A DNA stretch of 64,000 nt from Paenibacillus alvei (GCA_945881905.1 CAMCVV010000004.1:1-64000); one strand, 5' to 3'. Shown: positions 55,538 to 63,672, counted from the first letter of the stretch. The notes: generated by a model from the sequence alone, not told the origin. Made by a program: numbers and translations.

Positions 55538-56866
55538 ATGCAAGTAGGTGTTGTAGGTGTAGGATATGTTGGATTAGTAGTCGGGACATGCTTATCGGAT
55601 TGGGGACATCGTGTTCGATGTGCAGATCAAAATCAAATGAAAATAATCGCTCTGCAAAACGGGCTTGTTCCCATGTATGAACCAGGCATTGATGAGCTTG
55701 TACAGGCTAATCTCCAAAACGGTCGGTTAACGTTCACAGATGATGTTGGCTTCGCAATTTCAGCTTCTACATGTGTGTTTATTTCTGTAGGAACACCTCC
55801 TTTAGAAGATGGTTCAGCAGACTTAAGCTATGTGATTGCTGTTGCTAAAGAAATTGGATTACAAATGAATGACTACACAGTAGTTGTTATTAAGTCAACT
55901 GTACCCATCGGAACTTCAGAGCAAGTGCGCAAAACGATTCAAGCACAATTAGATCGACGTTCGAAAACAGCAGTAACGTTCGATATAGTGTCCAACCCAG
56001 AATTTCTTCGTGAAGGTGCAGCCATTCATGATTTCATGCATCCAGATCGGATTGTGGTGGGAACTAATCAACAGAGAGCGATAGCTGTTATGCAGCAACT
56101 CTACGAACCATTATTGAAACAAGGTTATCCGATGATTCTTATGGATGCGGCTTCAGCAGAATTAACGAAATATGCAGCTAACGCGATGCTGGCTTCTCGG
56201 ATTAGTTTAATGAATGAGATGGCATCACTTTGTGAAGTTACAGGCGCAGATATCGAACTTATTCGTCAAGGTATTGCAACAGACCAGCGAATAGGTAAGT
56301 CGTTTCTTTCAGCGGGGATTGGTTATGGCGGTTCGTGTTTTCCTAAGGATGTCAAGGCGTTAATGAAAAGTGCAGCGGATCGACACATTGCAACGCCACT
56401 ATTAACTGCTATTGAAATCGTGAATCAATCTCAAAAGAAAGTGATGGGATATAAAGTATTAAGCTATTTTGGAGGTAATCTCAAAAATGTGAAGCTTGCC
56501 GTGTGGGGACTTGCATTCAAGCCCTATACAGATGATATTAGAGAATCTCCTGCGATGGAAACCGTGCGATTTCTGCTAGAGCAAGGGGCATGGATTCAAG
56601 TTCATGACCCAGAAGCGATAGAAAATGCAATTGCTGTGTTTGGTTTTCAAAGAATTACGTATGCACAGTCTGCGATAGAAGCGTTACAACATGCACAAGC
56701 GTTGATACTATTAACGCAATGGAAAGAATACACGGAAATCCCATTGCATTTGATCAAAGAAAACCTAAAGAATCCTGTAGTTTTTGATGGTCGTCAAGCA
56801 TGGAATCCTCAACACATGTGTGATGCTGGTATGATTTATCGAGGAATCGGGAGGAAGATGTCATGA
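55538..56866 (+). CDS. UDP-glucose 6-dehydrogenase
   Basis: Oxidises UDP-glucose to UDP-glucuronate with NAD+, 442 aa (Ugd/TuaD family). The N-terminal Rossmann motif GVVGVGYVGLVVG is at residues 4-16; ISVGTPP is near 83; the substrate region SNPEFLREGAAIHDF near 155; and the catalytic cysteine lies in GIGYGGSCFPKD near residue 265. ATG 55538 follows GAGGTGA. It is the first gene of a three-gene nucleotide-sugar operon, overlapping the next gene by 4 bp. Confidence 0.93.
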   Translation: MQVGVVGVGYVGLVVGTCLSDWGHRVRCADQNQMKIIALQNGLVPMYEPGIDELVQANLQNGRLTFTDDVGFAISASTCVFISVGTPPLEDGSADLSYVIAVAKEIGLQMNDYTVVVIKSTVPIGTSEQVRKTIQAQLDRRSKTAVTFDIVSNPEFLREGAAIHDFMHPDRIVVGTNQQRAIAVMQQLYEPLLKQGYPMILMDAASAELTKYAANAMLASRISLMNEMASLCEVTGADIELIRQGIATDQRIGKSFLSAGIGYGGSCFPKDVKALMKSAADRHIATPLLTAIEIVNQSQKKVMGYKVLSYFGGNLKNVKLAVWGLAFKPYTDDIRESPAMETVRFLLEQGAWIQVHDPEAIENAIAVFGFQRITYAQSAIEALQHAQALILLTQWKEYTEIPLHLIKENLKNPVVFDGRQAWNPQHMCDAGMIYRGIGRKMS

Positions 56867-57831
56867 AAACTATTCCAAAGATTCTTATTACGGGCGGAGC
56901 TGGATTCGTAGGATCATCTTTATGCAGGTATGTGTTGAACCAAAACTGCAAAGTACTATGTCTGGATAATTTATATACTGGAAACAAAAACAATATTGCG
57001 CAACTCCTTAAGCATGAGCATTTCCAAATGATATATCATGATGTGATTCACCCCATCGAATTAGAAGTAGATGCAATCTACCATTTAGCTTGTCCTGCAT
57101 CACCTCGTCATTATCAAAAAGATCCCATCTATACCTTAAAAACGAATATCTGGGGAACCTACAATATGTTAGAACTGGCTAAAGCCAACAAAGCACCGCT
57201 ATTGTTTGCTTCTACAAGCGAAGTGTATGGCAATCCGACGATGCATCCACAACACGAATCGTATACAGGTAATGTTAATCCGATTGGACCTAGAGCTTGC
57301 TATGATGAAGGTAAGCGTGCAGCTGAAACGTTATGTTTTGATTTTGAACGTATGTATCAGATTGATGTGCATGTTATTCGTATTTTTAACACGTATGGTC
57401 CGAGAATGCATGAGAATGACGGCAGAGTTGTCAGTAATTTTGTGACACAAGCTTTGCAAGGACGGCCACTTACGATCTATGGAGATGGCTCACAAACCAG
57501 ATCATTATGCTTTGTCGATGATCTAGTTGATGGGTTTGTCCAGATGATGAATCACCCTGATCATCTGAAAGGCCCAATGAATCTCGGCAATCCACATGAG
57601 TGTACGATTGCTGAATTAGCACAAAGGATTATTGAACTCACCCAAAGCCCTTCTTCCATCACGTATCAACCACTTCCGATTGACGATCCGATTCGGCGCC
57701 GACCTGATATTTCTTCAGCTCGACGTTTACTAAGCTGGGAACCGAAGATTTCACTTGATGAAGGGTTGCAACGAACGATTTCGTATTTTCGACAAGTGCG
57801 TAAGGATGGTGAATATCATGAAAGTTCGTAA
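56863..57831 (+). CDS. UDP-glucuronate decarboxylase (UDP-xylose synthase)
   Basis: Extended SDR of 322 aa. The NAD motif GGAGFVGSSL is near residue 10, LACPASPRHYQKDP near 75, the TSEVYG motif near 118, and the active-site tyrosine in RACYDEGKRAAE near 145. The YDEGKR form and ASPxHYQ element are diagnostic of UXS, which converts UDP-glucuronate to UDP-xylose, rather than of the 4-epimerases. It overlaps ugd by 4 bp and galU by 14 bp, so all three are tightly coupled. Confidence 0.88.
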   Translation: MKTIPKILITGGAGFVGSSLCRYVLNQNCKVLCLDNLYTGNKNNIAQLLKHEHFQMIYHDVIHPIELEVDAIYHLACPASPRHYQKDPIYTLKTNIWGTYNMLELAKANKAPLLFASTSEVYGNPTMHPQHESYTGNVNPIGPRACYDEGKRAAETLCFDFERMYQIDVHVIRIFNTYGPRMHENDGRVVSNFVTQALQGRPLTIYGDGSQTRSLCFVDDLVDGFVQMMNHPDHLKGPMNLGNPHECTIAELAQRIIELTQSPSSITYQPLPIDDPIRRRPDISSARRLLSWEPKISLDEGLQRTISYFRQVRKDGEYHESS

Positions 57832-58687
57832 AGCGATTATACCTGCAGCAGGTATGGGTACGAGGTTTTTACCTGCAACCAAAGCGATACCCAAAGAAAT
57901 GATGCCGATCATTGATAAACCTACGATTCAATATATTGTTGAAGAAGCAGTAGCTTCAGGTATTGAAGAAATCATGATCGTGACAAGTAAAGGAAAACGT
58001 TCCATCGAAGATCACTTCGACAGCGCTTATGAACTCGAGCACTTACTGCACAAAAAACAAAAGATGGCTTTACTTCTTAAAGCACAAGAACCATCACGGA
58101 TGTTGGATCTTCATTTCGTTCGACAGAAAGAACCATTAGGTCTGGGTCATGCCATCTGGTGTGCGCATGCATTTGTTAAAGATGAACCATTCGCGGTTTT
58201 ACTGGGGGATACATTTATCACTTCAGATACCCCATGTCTCAAGCAAATGATTGATGCGCACAATCGTTATCAGACCTCGATCATTGGAGTCCAACACATC
58301 CATCCAGATGCTACAGAGAGTTACGGAATGATTGAAGCACATGCTATAGCAGAAAAAATATACAGTATTTGCAAATTGATCGAGAAACCCAAACCTGAAG
58401 ATGCACCATCCGATCTAGCGATGATCGGCCGATATATTTTAACACCACGAATCTTTGAGATACTTGAACATCAAAAGCCTGGAGTAGGACAAGAAATTCA
58501 GTTAACAGATGCCCTTGTACAACTTCATCAGGTGGAAGCACTGTATGCTTGCGAAATTGAAGGCATATGGCATGATGTAGGTGATCAGTTAGGTTATATC
58601 AAAACGATCCTCGCGGTGTCACTACTTCGAGAGGATTTGAAAGAAAAAGTACTCGATGTGATTCTTCAGCTATTGGCTACAAGATAA
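57818..58687 (+). CDS. galU: UTP--glucose-1-phosphate uridylyltransferase
   Basis: Makes UDP-glucose, the substrate of the upstream dehydrogenase. 289 aa. The nucleotide-binding motif AAGMGTRFLPATKAIPKEM is near residues 10-28, DKPTIQYIVEEA near 33, EPLGLGHAIWCA near 105, LLGDTF near 128, and the C-terminal GIWHDVGDQLGYIK near 255. ATG 57818 lies inside the end of the UXS gene, behind AAGGATGGTG. The operon therefore encodes all steps from glucose-1-phosphate to UDP-xylose. Confidence 0.93.
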   Translation: MKVRKAIIPAAGMGTRFLPATKAIPKEMMPIIDKPTIQYIVEEAVASGIEEIMIVTSKGKRSIEDHFDSAYELEHLLHKKQKMALLLKAQEPSRMLDLHFVRQKEPLGLGHAIWCAHAFVKDEPFAVLLGDTFITSDTPCLKQMIDAHNRYQTSIIGVQHIHPDATESYGMIEAHAIAEKIYSICKLIEKPKPEDAPSDLAMIGRYILTPRIFEILEHQKPGVGQEIQLTDALVQLHQVEALYACEIEGIWHDVGDQLGYIKTILAVSLLREDLKEKVLDVILQLLATR

Positions 58688-58819
58688 ATCGCAGCTAACG
58701 AAAGACCACGACAATGGATAGAGCCATGCATATTCTAATTAAGTGATCCATGAACGTATGCACATGGTTGTTTTCAAGTGAATTACGAACAGCAAATGGA
58801 GTGGAATGGAGGAATCGGT

Positions 58820-60166
58820 ATGAAATTTTGTACGATATCTACACTCAGTCATATGCATCGAACCAAAGTCATGGCGTTGTCCTTAAAGAGGCATTATCCA
58901 GAAGCAACGCTGATTCTATGTTTAGTCGAGCAAACAAATGAATTGGATCGAGCTACTCGTGCTTGTTTTGATGATGTTGTATTAGCGAAAGACTTTGGAA
59001 TACCGAACTTTCAATCGATCATGTTTGGATATGAGGTTCGTGAAGCGACATGTTCGTTAAAAGGTGATTTGCTCGAATATATGTTCAACAGATATCCAGA
59101 AGAAATCGATTTTATTTATGTGGACTCAGATATTAAATTTTTTAGTCGTATGGATGAAATTGAAGGTATTTTGAACAATTATTCACTTGTAGTAACTCCT
59201 CATGTTCTGAGAAATCCCCATAGCGATTTTGTTGATTTCTGGGGCATTTATAACACAGGATTTATTGCGCTTAGACGTTCCAAAGAAGGATACCAGTTCC
59301 TCGAATGGTGGAAAGATAAACTGCGTTACCAGTGTTATATTGATCGAGAAAAAGGGATATTTCTTGATCAATCGTGGTTAAATGTCGTGCCAAGCTTCAT
59401 CAACACGTATGTGATGTATCATCCCGGGTATAACATTTCATTTTGGAATTTACACGAAGCCGAGAGGCGCTTCACTTCATTTGACCAAAGACACATGTTC
59501 TCAAGTGGAGCTCGCGTAATATTTTTCCATTTTTCATGCTTAACTAACGAATTTATGGGATTTGCAAACAATCCTGAATACGATCCTTCAGGTGTTGTGC
59601 GACATTACGTGTATGAATATTTGAATGATTTAGAATCAACCGGTTTAATGCATATGGTCAATTCTTCTTGGAGCTATGCGTACTACTATGATGGAAGTAA
59701 AATTGATCCTGACGTCAAAAGCAAATATCGACAAGCTGTAGAATTACACGCGTCGGGTTTTGACCCTTATCTCGGATACGAAAAACGGATTAGGAAAACG
59801 AATAAAAGCATTCACCCCATCGTTCATCCGCGTAAAACTAAACCATCGACTGTAGGTCATGCCATCAAGAATCCACGTCATTCCGTAAAACGAAAAGTGG
59901 TTAGCAAAAGAAAACTACGGGTAATTAAAAAAATAAAGAGCAGAAACAAAAGAAATCCTCTTCAATTCCGAAAGATTCTTACCCCAAAAATAAACAGGAA
60001 GCGTATCAGAAGAGCGATCAACAAAATGTGGCGAATCCAAACAAAAAGAAAGAAAAACAAGGTGCTGTATTGGGCTGTGCCGCACAAAAAGCCGCAAAGT
60101 AAACGTACCAAATCTTCTATGATTGTTTACCGAAATCGGATAAAAGCAAGAATAAAAGCTTCTTAG
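58820..60166 (+). CDS. Glycosyltransferase-like protein with a highly basic tail
   Basis: A 448-aa protein. Residues 1-300 look like a GT-A nucleotide-sugar transferase: FCTISTLSHMHRTKVMALSLK at the start, the metal motif YVDSDIKFF (DSD near residue 103), WGIYNTGFIALRRS near 150, and DQSWLNVVPSF near 185. The last ~126 residues contain about 48 Lys/Arg and essentially no acidic residues. ATG 58820 lies 8 nt behind GGAGGAAT. It follows galU by 132 bp. The domain may use UDP-xylose or another sugar made by the operon; the tail could bind polyanionic polymer, nucleic acid or spore-coat material. Confidence 0.75.
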   Translation: MKFCTISTLSHMHRTKVMALSLKRHYPEATLILCLVEQTNELDRATRACFDDVVLAKDFGIPNFQSIMFGYEVREATCSLKGDLLEYMFNRYPEEIDFIYVDSDIKFFSRMDEIEGILNNYSLVVTPHVLRNPHSDFVDFWGIYNTGFIALRRSKEGYQFLEWWKDKLRYQCYIDREKGIFLDQSWLNVVPSFINTYVMYHPGYNISFWNLHEAERRFTSFDQRHMFSSGARVIFFHFSCLTNEFMGFANNPEYDPSGVVRHYVYEYLNDLESTGLMHMVNSSWSYAYYYDGSKIDPDVKSKYRQAVELHASGFDPYLGYEKRIRKTNKSIHPIVHPRKTKPSTVGHAIKNPRHSVKRKVVSKRKLRVIKKIKSRNKRNPLQFRKILTPKINRKRIRRAINKMWRIQTKRKKNKVLYWAVPHKKPQSKRTKSSMIVYRNRIKARIKAS

Positions 60167-60188
60167 TACGATCAAAGCAAAGTTATAG

Positions 60189-60218
60189 CGGCGGAGATGC
60201 ATGATTCCGCCGTTTGTT
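60189..60218 (+). terminator. Terminator of the glycosyltransferase gene
   Basis: Perfect stem CGGCGGA/TCCGCCG followed by TTTGTTG. Confidence 0.75.
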
Positions 60219-60427
60219 GATGTGTGCGTTGCTTTGAATAAACAATCAAAAATATACATACGTGAAATCAGTCTGTGCGATGCGACAGGTCTAACTTATT
60301 TTGCATAAAAAGTAATTTAGAGGTTATTATATAATAACGTAAAGATGGTTTCTAACATCGATAGCGAACACAGAGGAGTTGATAAGTCATCAGTAGACCA
60401 TGGCACAAAAACATTTGGGTAGGGACT

Positions 60428-61300
60428 ATGTTAGTTCTCGCTCTAATCATCTCAACAACCATCGTATATGCATTAGCAAATGGTACGAAAGCCCCTGATG
60501 TATATGTTGTCCAAGGAATGCTCCAATCACTCGGGGAATACGCAGGGAATATGAACGGGAAATATGGCATTGAAACAGTGTCTGCGATCAAAACTTTCCA
60601 ACATAAATCAGGGTTAACCGTGACGGGAACAGTAGATAATCAAACACTGGAGTCCATGTTAGGGGCATATGGTACTCTAAAGCTTACGCATCTCGTGCAA
60701 CCCATGAGTACTCCGCAAGTCATCGCGAAACCGTCACCTACACCAACAGTTTGGTCAACGGGCATACCCTCGAGTCTGCCAACATCAACACCAGTCGCTA
60801 CACCACGAACGACACCAGTCGCTACACCACGAACGACACCAATTGCCACACCACGAACGATACCAGAAGCAGTGCCGAACCATCTATCTGAATCATCTTT
60901 AGGTGCGGACGTAAGTCTGTCCCTTGACGAAAAACAAATGATCGACCTCATTAATCTTGAACGAATCAATGAAGGTCTAGCTCCATTGTCTGCAGATGGA
61001 CCCCTCACGAAAGTAGCTCGATTGAAGAGTGAAGATTTGATTGCGCAAAGCTATTTTGATCATCAATCACCGCGATATGGGTCACCCTTTGAGATGATGA
61101 AACGATACGGGATTATGTACCAAACAGCTGGTGAAAACTTAGCATGTCATCAAACAACGAAGCAAGCGCATACCGCATTAATGAATTCACCGGGTCATCG
61201 CGCAAATATTTTACATGAATCCTATACGCATATGGGTATTGGGGTGATAGAGGGAGGCCCTTGTGGTAAGATGTATACACAATTATTTATAGGAAACTAA
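60428..61300 (+). CDS. Secreted CAP-domain protein with peptidoglycan-binding domain
   Basis: Exported protein of 290 aa: hydrophobic signal segment (residues 1-16), a peptidoglycan-binding type 1 domain (about 25-80, VVQGMLQSLGEYAG and ETVSAIKTFQHKSGL), a Thr/Pro-rich linker (about 100-145) built from a 24-bp tandem repeat, and a CAP/SCP domain (about 165-290, LINLERINEGLAPLSAD, YFDHQSP, GENLACHQ and HRANILHESYTHMGIG). This layout resembles spore- or wall-associated YkwD-type proteins. ATG 60428 has only GGTAGGG 3 nt away, and the frame stays open upstream with a basic segment; the true start is uncertain. Confidence 0.85.
   Translation: MLVLALIISTTIVYALANGTKAPDVYVVQGMLQSLGEYAGNMNGKYGIETVSAIKTFQHKSGLTVTGTVDNQTLESMLGAYGTLKLTHLVQPMSTPQVIAKPSPTPTVWSTGIPSSLPTSTPVATPRTTPVATPRTTPIATPRTIPEAVPNHLSESSLGADVSLSLDEKQMIDLINLERINEGLAPLSADGPLTKVARLKSEDLIAQSYFDHQSPRYGSPFEMMKRYGIMYQTAGENLACHQTTKQAHTALMNSPGHRANILHESYTHMGIGVIEGGPCGKMYTQLFIGN
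60788..60859 (+). repeat. 24-bp tandem repeat in the CAP-protein linker
   Basis: Three consecutive 24-bp units at 60788-60811, 60812-60835 and 60836-60859. Units 1 and 2 are identical; unit 3 differs at three positions. Each encodes TPVATPRT or a close variant, so copy-number changes keep the frame. Confidence 0.9.
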
Positions 61301-61350
61301 TGTTGAGTTCATGATCAGTTCCTTCTCGGCTAAGTTGCAAAAGGCATCAA

Positions 61351-61412
61351 AGCTCTCCCTTCCATGACCATGTCGAACATATTGGAAAGTGAAGGGAGAT
61401 TGCTTTATGCCC
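61351..61412. terminator. Convergent terminator between CAP gene and gerE
   Basis: AAAGC-TCTCCCTTC and GAAGGGAGA-GCTTT can pair (61351-61364 with 61393-61408) around a 28-nt loop between two convergent genes. No long T run. Confidence 0.55.
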
Positions 61413-61430
61413 TCGTCTCGAGCAGGGGGC

Positions 61431-61652
61431 TTATATCGTTAATTCTCCGAGCTTGATAAGCTCGACTACAGCTTGTGAACGGCCTTTAACATTTAGTTTT
61501 TGCATTACGTTGGAAATGTGATTTCTGACTGTTTTTTCGCTGATAAAAAGTAGCTGCGCAATATCTTTTGTGGTTTTGTCTTGGACCAATAACTCGAACA
61601 CTTCTCGTTCTCGATTGGTAAGTATGAATTTATTTTTGTGATCATAGATCAT
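61431..61652 (-). CDS. gerE: Spore germination/coat regulator GerE
   Basis: Late mother-cell transcription factor of 73 aa (Bacillus GerE is 74 aa). It consists only of a LuxR/GerE helix-turn-helix: LTNREREVFELLVQDKTTK near residue 11 and FISEKTVRNHISNVMQKL near 36, almost identical to B. subtilis GerE. It activates coat genes and represses some sigma-K genes. The Shine-Dalgarno sequence is AGGAGGGGTGA, further from the ATG than usual (11-14 nt), and no alternative start exists in frame. A sigma-K-like promoter lies upstream. Confidence 0.95.
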   Translation of the reverse strand: MIYDHKNKFILTNREREVFELLVQDKTTKDIAQLLFISEKTVRNHISNVMQKLNVKGRSQAVVELIKLGELTI

Positions 61653-61718
61653 GGATGTGCTTCACCCCTCCTTGTTGCTATGAGTTGGGAATACAAGGTT
61701 TAGGGACACAGTCAATTT

Positions 61719-61746
61719 TATTTTATGTATAAAAAAAGAATATCGT
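61719..61746 (-). promoter_or_regulatory. Sigma-K-type promoter of gerE
   Basis: On the minus strand CATAAAATA (61727-61719) fits the sigma-K -10 consensus CATANNNTA exactly, with an AC (61746-61745) 17 bp upstream matching the short -35. B. subtilis gerE is transcribed by sigma-K. Confidence 0.65.
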
Positions 61747-61872
61747 GCGAGCGAAAAGCGGAAATAGGTTCAACGAAGTATCGGGTGTAGTTGAACAGAT
61801 GCAAGGAAGTCTGTTATAACTTATGGTAGGCGCAAAAGATAGCGCAATAGGTCGATGCAAGGAGAAGAGAAC

Positions 61873-62622
61873 ATGAATAAATGGTACAACCAAAGTTTCG
61901 GCAATGATTATTTTAGCGTCTATAAACATCGAGATCACGTAGCAGCAAATCATGAAGTGAAAGCAATGATGCAATGGTTAGATCTTCCCTCAGGTTCAGC
62001 TGTGCTTGATTTATGCTGTGGTATGGGGCGACATGCTGTTGTTTTAAGTCAATTGGGGTTTCGTGTTATCGGAGTTGATTTATCAGAGGTTCTCTTAGAG
62101 GAAGCTCGGCGTCTCGTGGGCACTTCTCTTACTACATTTATACATGGTGATATGCGCGAGGTACCGCTCAACCAAGAATTCGAAGCTGTAGTCAATTTAT
62201 TTACGTCTTTTGGATATTTTGATGATGATGCAGATAATCAACAAGTATTGACTGAAATCTATCGATTGCTGAAGCCAGGCGGATTCTTCATTATCGATTA
62301 TTTAAATCCTGCCTATGTGATCGCTCACTTGGTTCCCACATCAACGCGTCAAGTCGATCACCTCCATATACGTGAAATCAGACGCATTGATGGATCATTT
62401 GTGCGCAAACAAATTATAGTGGATCAACCGGGGCAAGCTCTACGTACATATGACGAACAAGTCAAACTTTATGATCGAGAAACTTTCGAGCACATGCTTG
62501 CATGTGCGAAACTGATAGTGGATCACGTTCATGGCGATTACCAAGGGAATACGTACGATTCTGTTGATTCGCAACGGATGATTTTCGTAGGTCATAAACC
62601 ACGCAGCAAGGATGCTGTGTAA
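61873..62622 (+). CDS. Class I SAM-dependent methyltransferase
   Basis: Cytosolic methyltransferase of 249 aa. The SAM-binding motif I VLDLCCGMGRHAVVLSQLG is near residues 43-61, the acidic end of strand 2 in VIGVDLSEVLL near 65, motif post-I GDMREVPL near 93, and VVNLFTSFGYFDDDADNQQVL near 110. The target is unknown. ATG 61873 follows AAGGAGAAGAG. The MBL hydrolase starts one base after its stop codon, so they form an operon. Confidence 0.9.
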   Translation: MNKWYNQSFGNDYFSVYKHRDHVAANHEVKAMMQWLDLPSGSAVLDLCCGMGRHAVVLSQLGFRVIGVDLSEVLLEEARRLVGTSLTTFIHGDMREVPLNQEFEAVVNLFTSFGYFDDDADNQQVLTEIYRLLKPGGFFIIDYLNPAYVIAHLVPTSTRQVDHLHIREIRRIDGSFVRKQIIVDQPGQALRTYDEQVKLYDRETFEHMLACAKLIVDHVHGDYQGNTYDSVDSQRMIFVGHKPRSKDAV

Positions 62623-62623
62623 G

Positions 62624-63592
62624 ATGGTCCCTGTGGAATTTCTCTCCGAACATCTCATTCGATTAAAAATACCATTACCTTTTGCGTTGCGTTACGTAAA
62701 CTGTTATCTCATACGTGGAAGTAGAGGATATACAGTCATTGATCCCGGCTTACGTACGAAGGAAGCTGAAGTCTTGTGGCTCGCTGTCCTAAGCGAGCTA
62801 CGCGCAATGAGTCAGCACGTGGAGCAAATCGTACTGACTCACCACCATCCCGATCATTACGGGATGGCAGGGTGGCTGCAAGAGCGCACGAATGCCCCGG
62901 TTCTCTTATCCGAGACCGGGATAAGGCAAGCAGCGCTCTTGTGGCGCGACGAGCAACCGCTCTCTGCGCGGTTGCTCGAGCTGTTTGCTCGTCACGGCTT
63001 AGCGCGTGACCAGCAAACTGAGATGACGAAGCATATGCAAAGCTTCGTCGAGATGGTCAGCCCACACCCTGAGGTCACGGTGTTGGCTGAAGGTGCGGTG
63101 CGCTTCGGCGATGGCTTATACGAAGCCATACAGACGCCTGGCCATGCGGCTGGGCATATGTGCTTCTATAACGCCGAAGAAAAGCACATCTTGTGCGGCG
63201 ACCATGTCCTGCCGCACATATCGCCCAACGTAAGCTTCCTTCCGGGAGTGGAAGCTAATCCGCTCGGCGCATACCTCATTAGCTTGCAAAGCATCAGCAA
63301 GCTAATGCTCAACATGGCTTATCCGGGTCACCGTGAGCCATGGCCTGATTTTGCAGAGCGAGCTTTGGAGATTATTGCTCATCATCAACAAAGACTTCTG
63401 CAGATGATTCATTGTTTGCATCACCCGTTAACTGCCTATGAGGTGTGCCTTATGATATTTGGTCAGCAACTGAACACACATCAATTACGGTTTGCATTAG
63501 CGGAAACCATTGCTCACTTGGTCTACTTAGAGAACAATCACCTCATCATGTCTGTGGATGTAGAGGAAAGCGTGATTCGGTTTTCGCGATAA
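62624..63592 (+). CDS. MBL-fold metallo-hydrolase with structured, GC-rich centre
   Basis: Metallo-beta-lactamase-fold hydrolase, 322 aa. Metal motifs are intact: THHHPDHYG (HxHxDH, near residue 75), TPGHAAGHMCFY near 172, CGDHVLPH near 190, and YPGHREPW near 235; a C-terminal extension (about 245-322) is winged-helix-like. Family functions include thioester or lactone hydrolysis; substrate unknown. ATG 62624 starts one base after the methyltransferase. Codon and base use change sharply inside the gene: the middle third is GC-rich and full of inverted repeats, the ends match the genome. Confidence 0.87.
   Translation: MVPVEFLSEHLIRLKIPLPFALRYVNCYLIRGSRGYTVIDPGLRTKEAEVLWLAVLSELRAMSQHVEQIVLTHHHPDHYGMAGWLQERTNAPVLLSETGIRQAALLWRDEQPLSARLLELFARHGLARDQQTEMTKHMQSFVEMVSPHPEVTVLAEGAVRFGDGLYEAIQTPGHAAGHMCFYNAEEKHILCGDHVLPHISPNVSFLPGVEANPLGAYLISLQSISKLMLNMAYPGHREPWPDFAERALEIIAHHQQRLLQMIHCLHHPLTAYEVCLMIFGQQLNTHQLRFALAETIAHLVYLENNHLIMSVDVEESVIRFSR
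62776..63342 (+). repeat. Array of about 15 consecutive inverted repeats inside the MBL gene
   Basis: Stems read directly: 62776-62801 GTGGCTCGCT/AGCGAGCTAC; 62808-62841 TGAGTCAG/CTGACTCA; 62845-62867 CCATCCCG/CGGGATGG; 62879-62941 CAAGAGCGC/GCGCTCTTG; 62950-62978 CGAGCAACCGC/GCGGTTGCTCG; 62983-63018 GTTTGCTCGTCACG/CGTGACCAGCAAAC; 63025-63049 GACGAAGC/GCTTCGTC; 63057-63090 TCAGCC-ACACC/GGTGT-GGCTGA; 63111-63129 ATGGCTT/AAGCCAT; 63158-63189 ATGTGCTT/AAGCACAT; 63192-63218 TGTGCGGC/GCCGCACA; 63233-63256 AGCTTCC/GGAAGCT; 63277-63307 CATTAGCTTGC/GCAAGCTAATG; 63313-63342 CATGGCT/AGCCATG. They follow one another with little gap. Confidence 0.88.
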
Positions 63593-63672
63593 GTGGCAGT
63601 GAGGTAACATAATTCGGCGCCAACGCTCGGAACGATTCCGTGTTGAAGAGTGAATCAGCAAGTTATGAAAGA

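Noticed and set aside
62776-63342. Hairpins in the MBL gene as terminators, attenuators or IS ends
   Set aside because: None has a T tract, all lie inside an intact coding frame, and there are no target duplications or transposase fragments.
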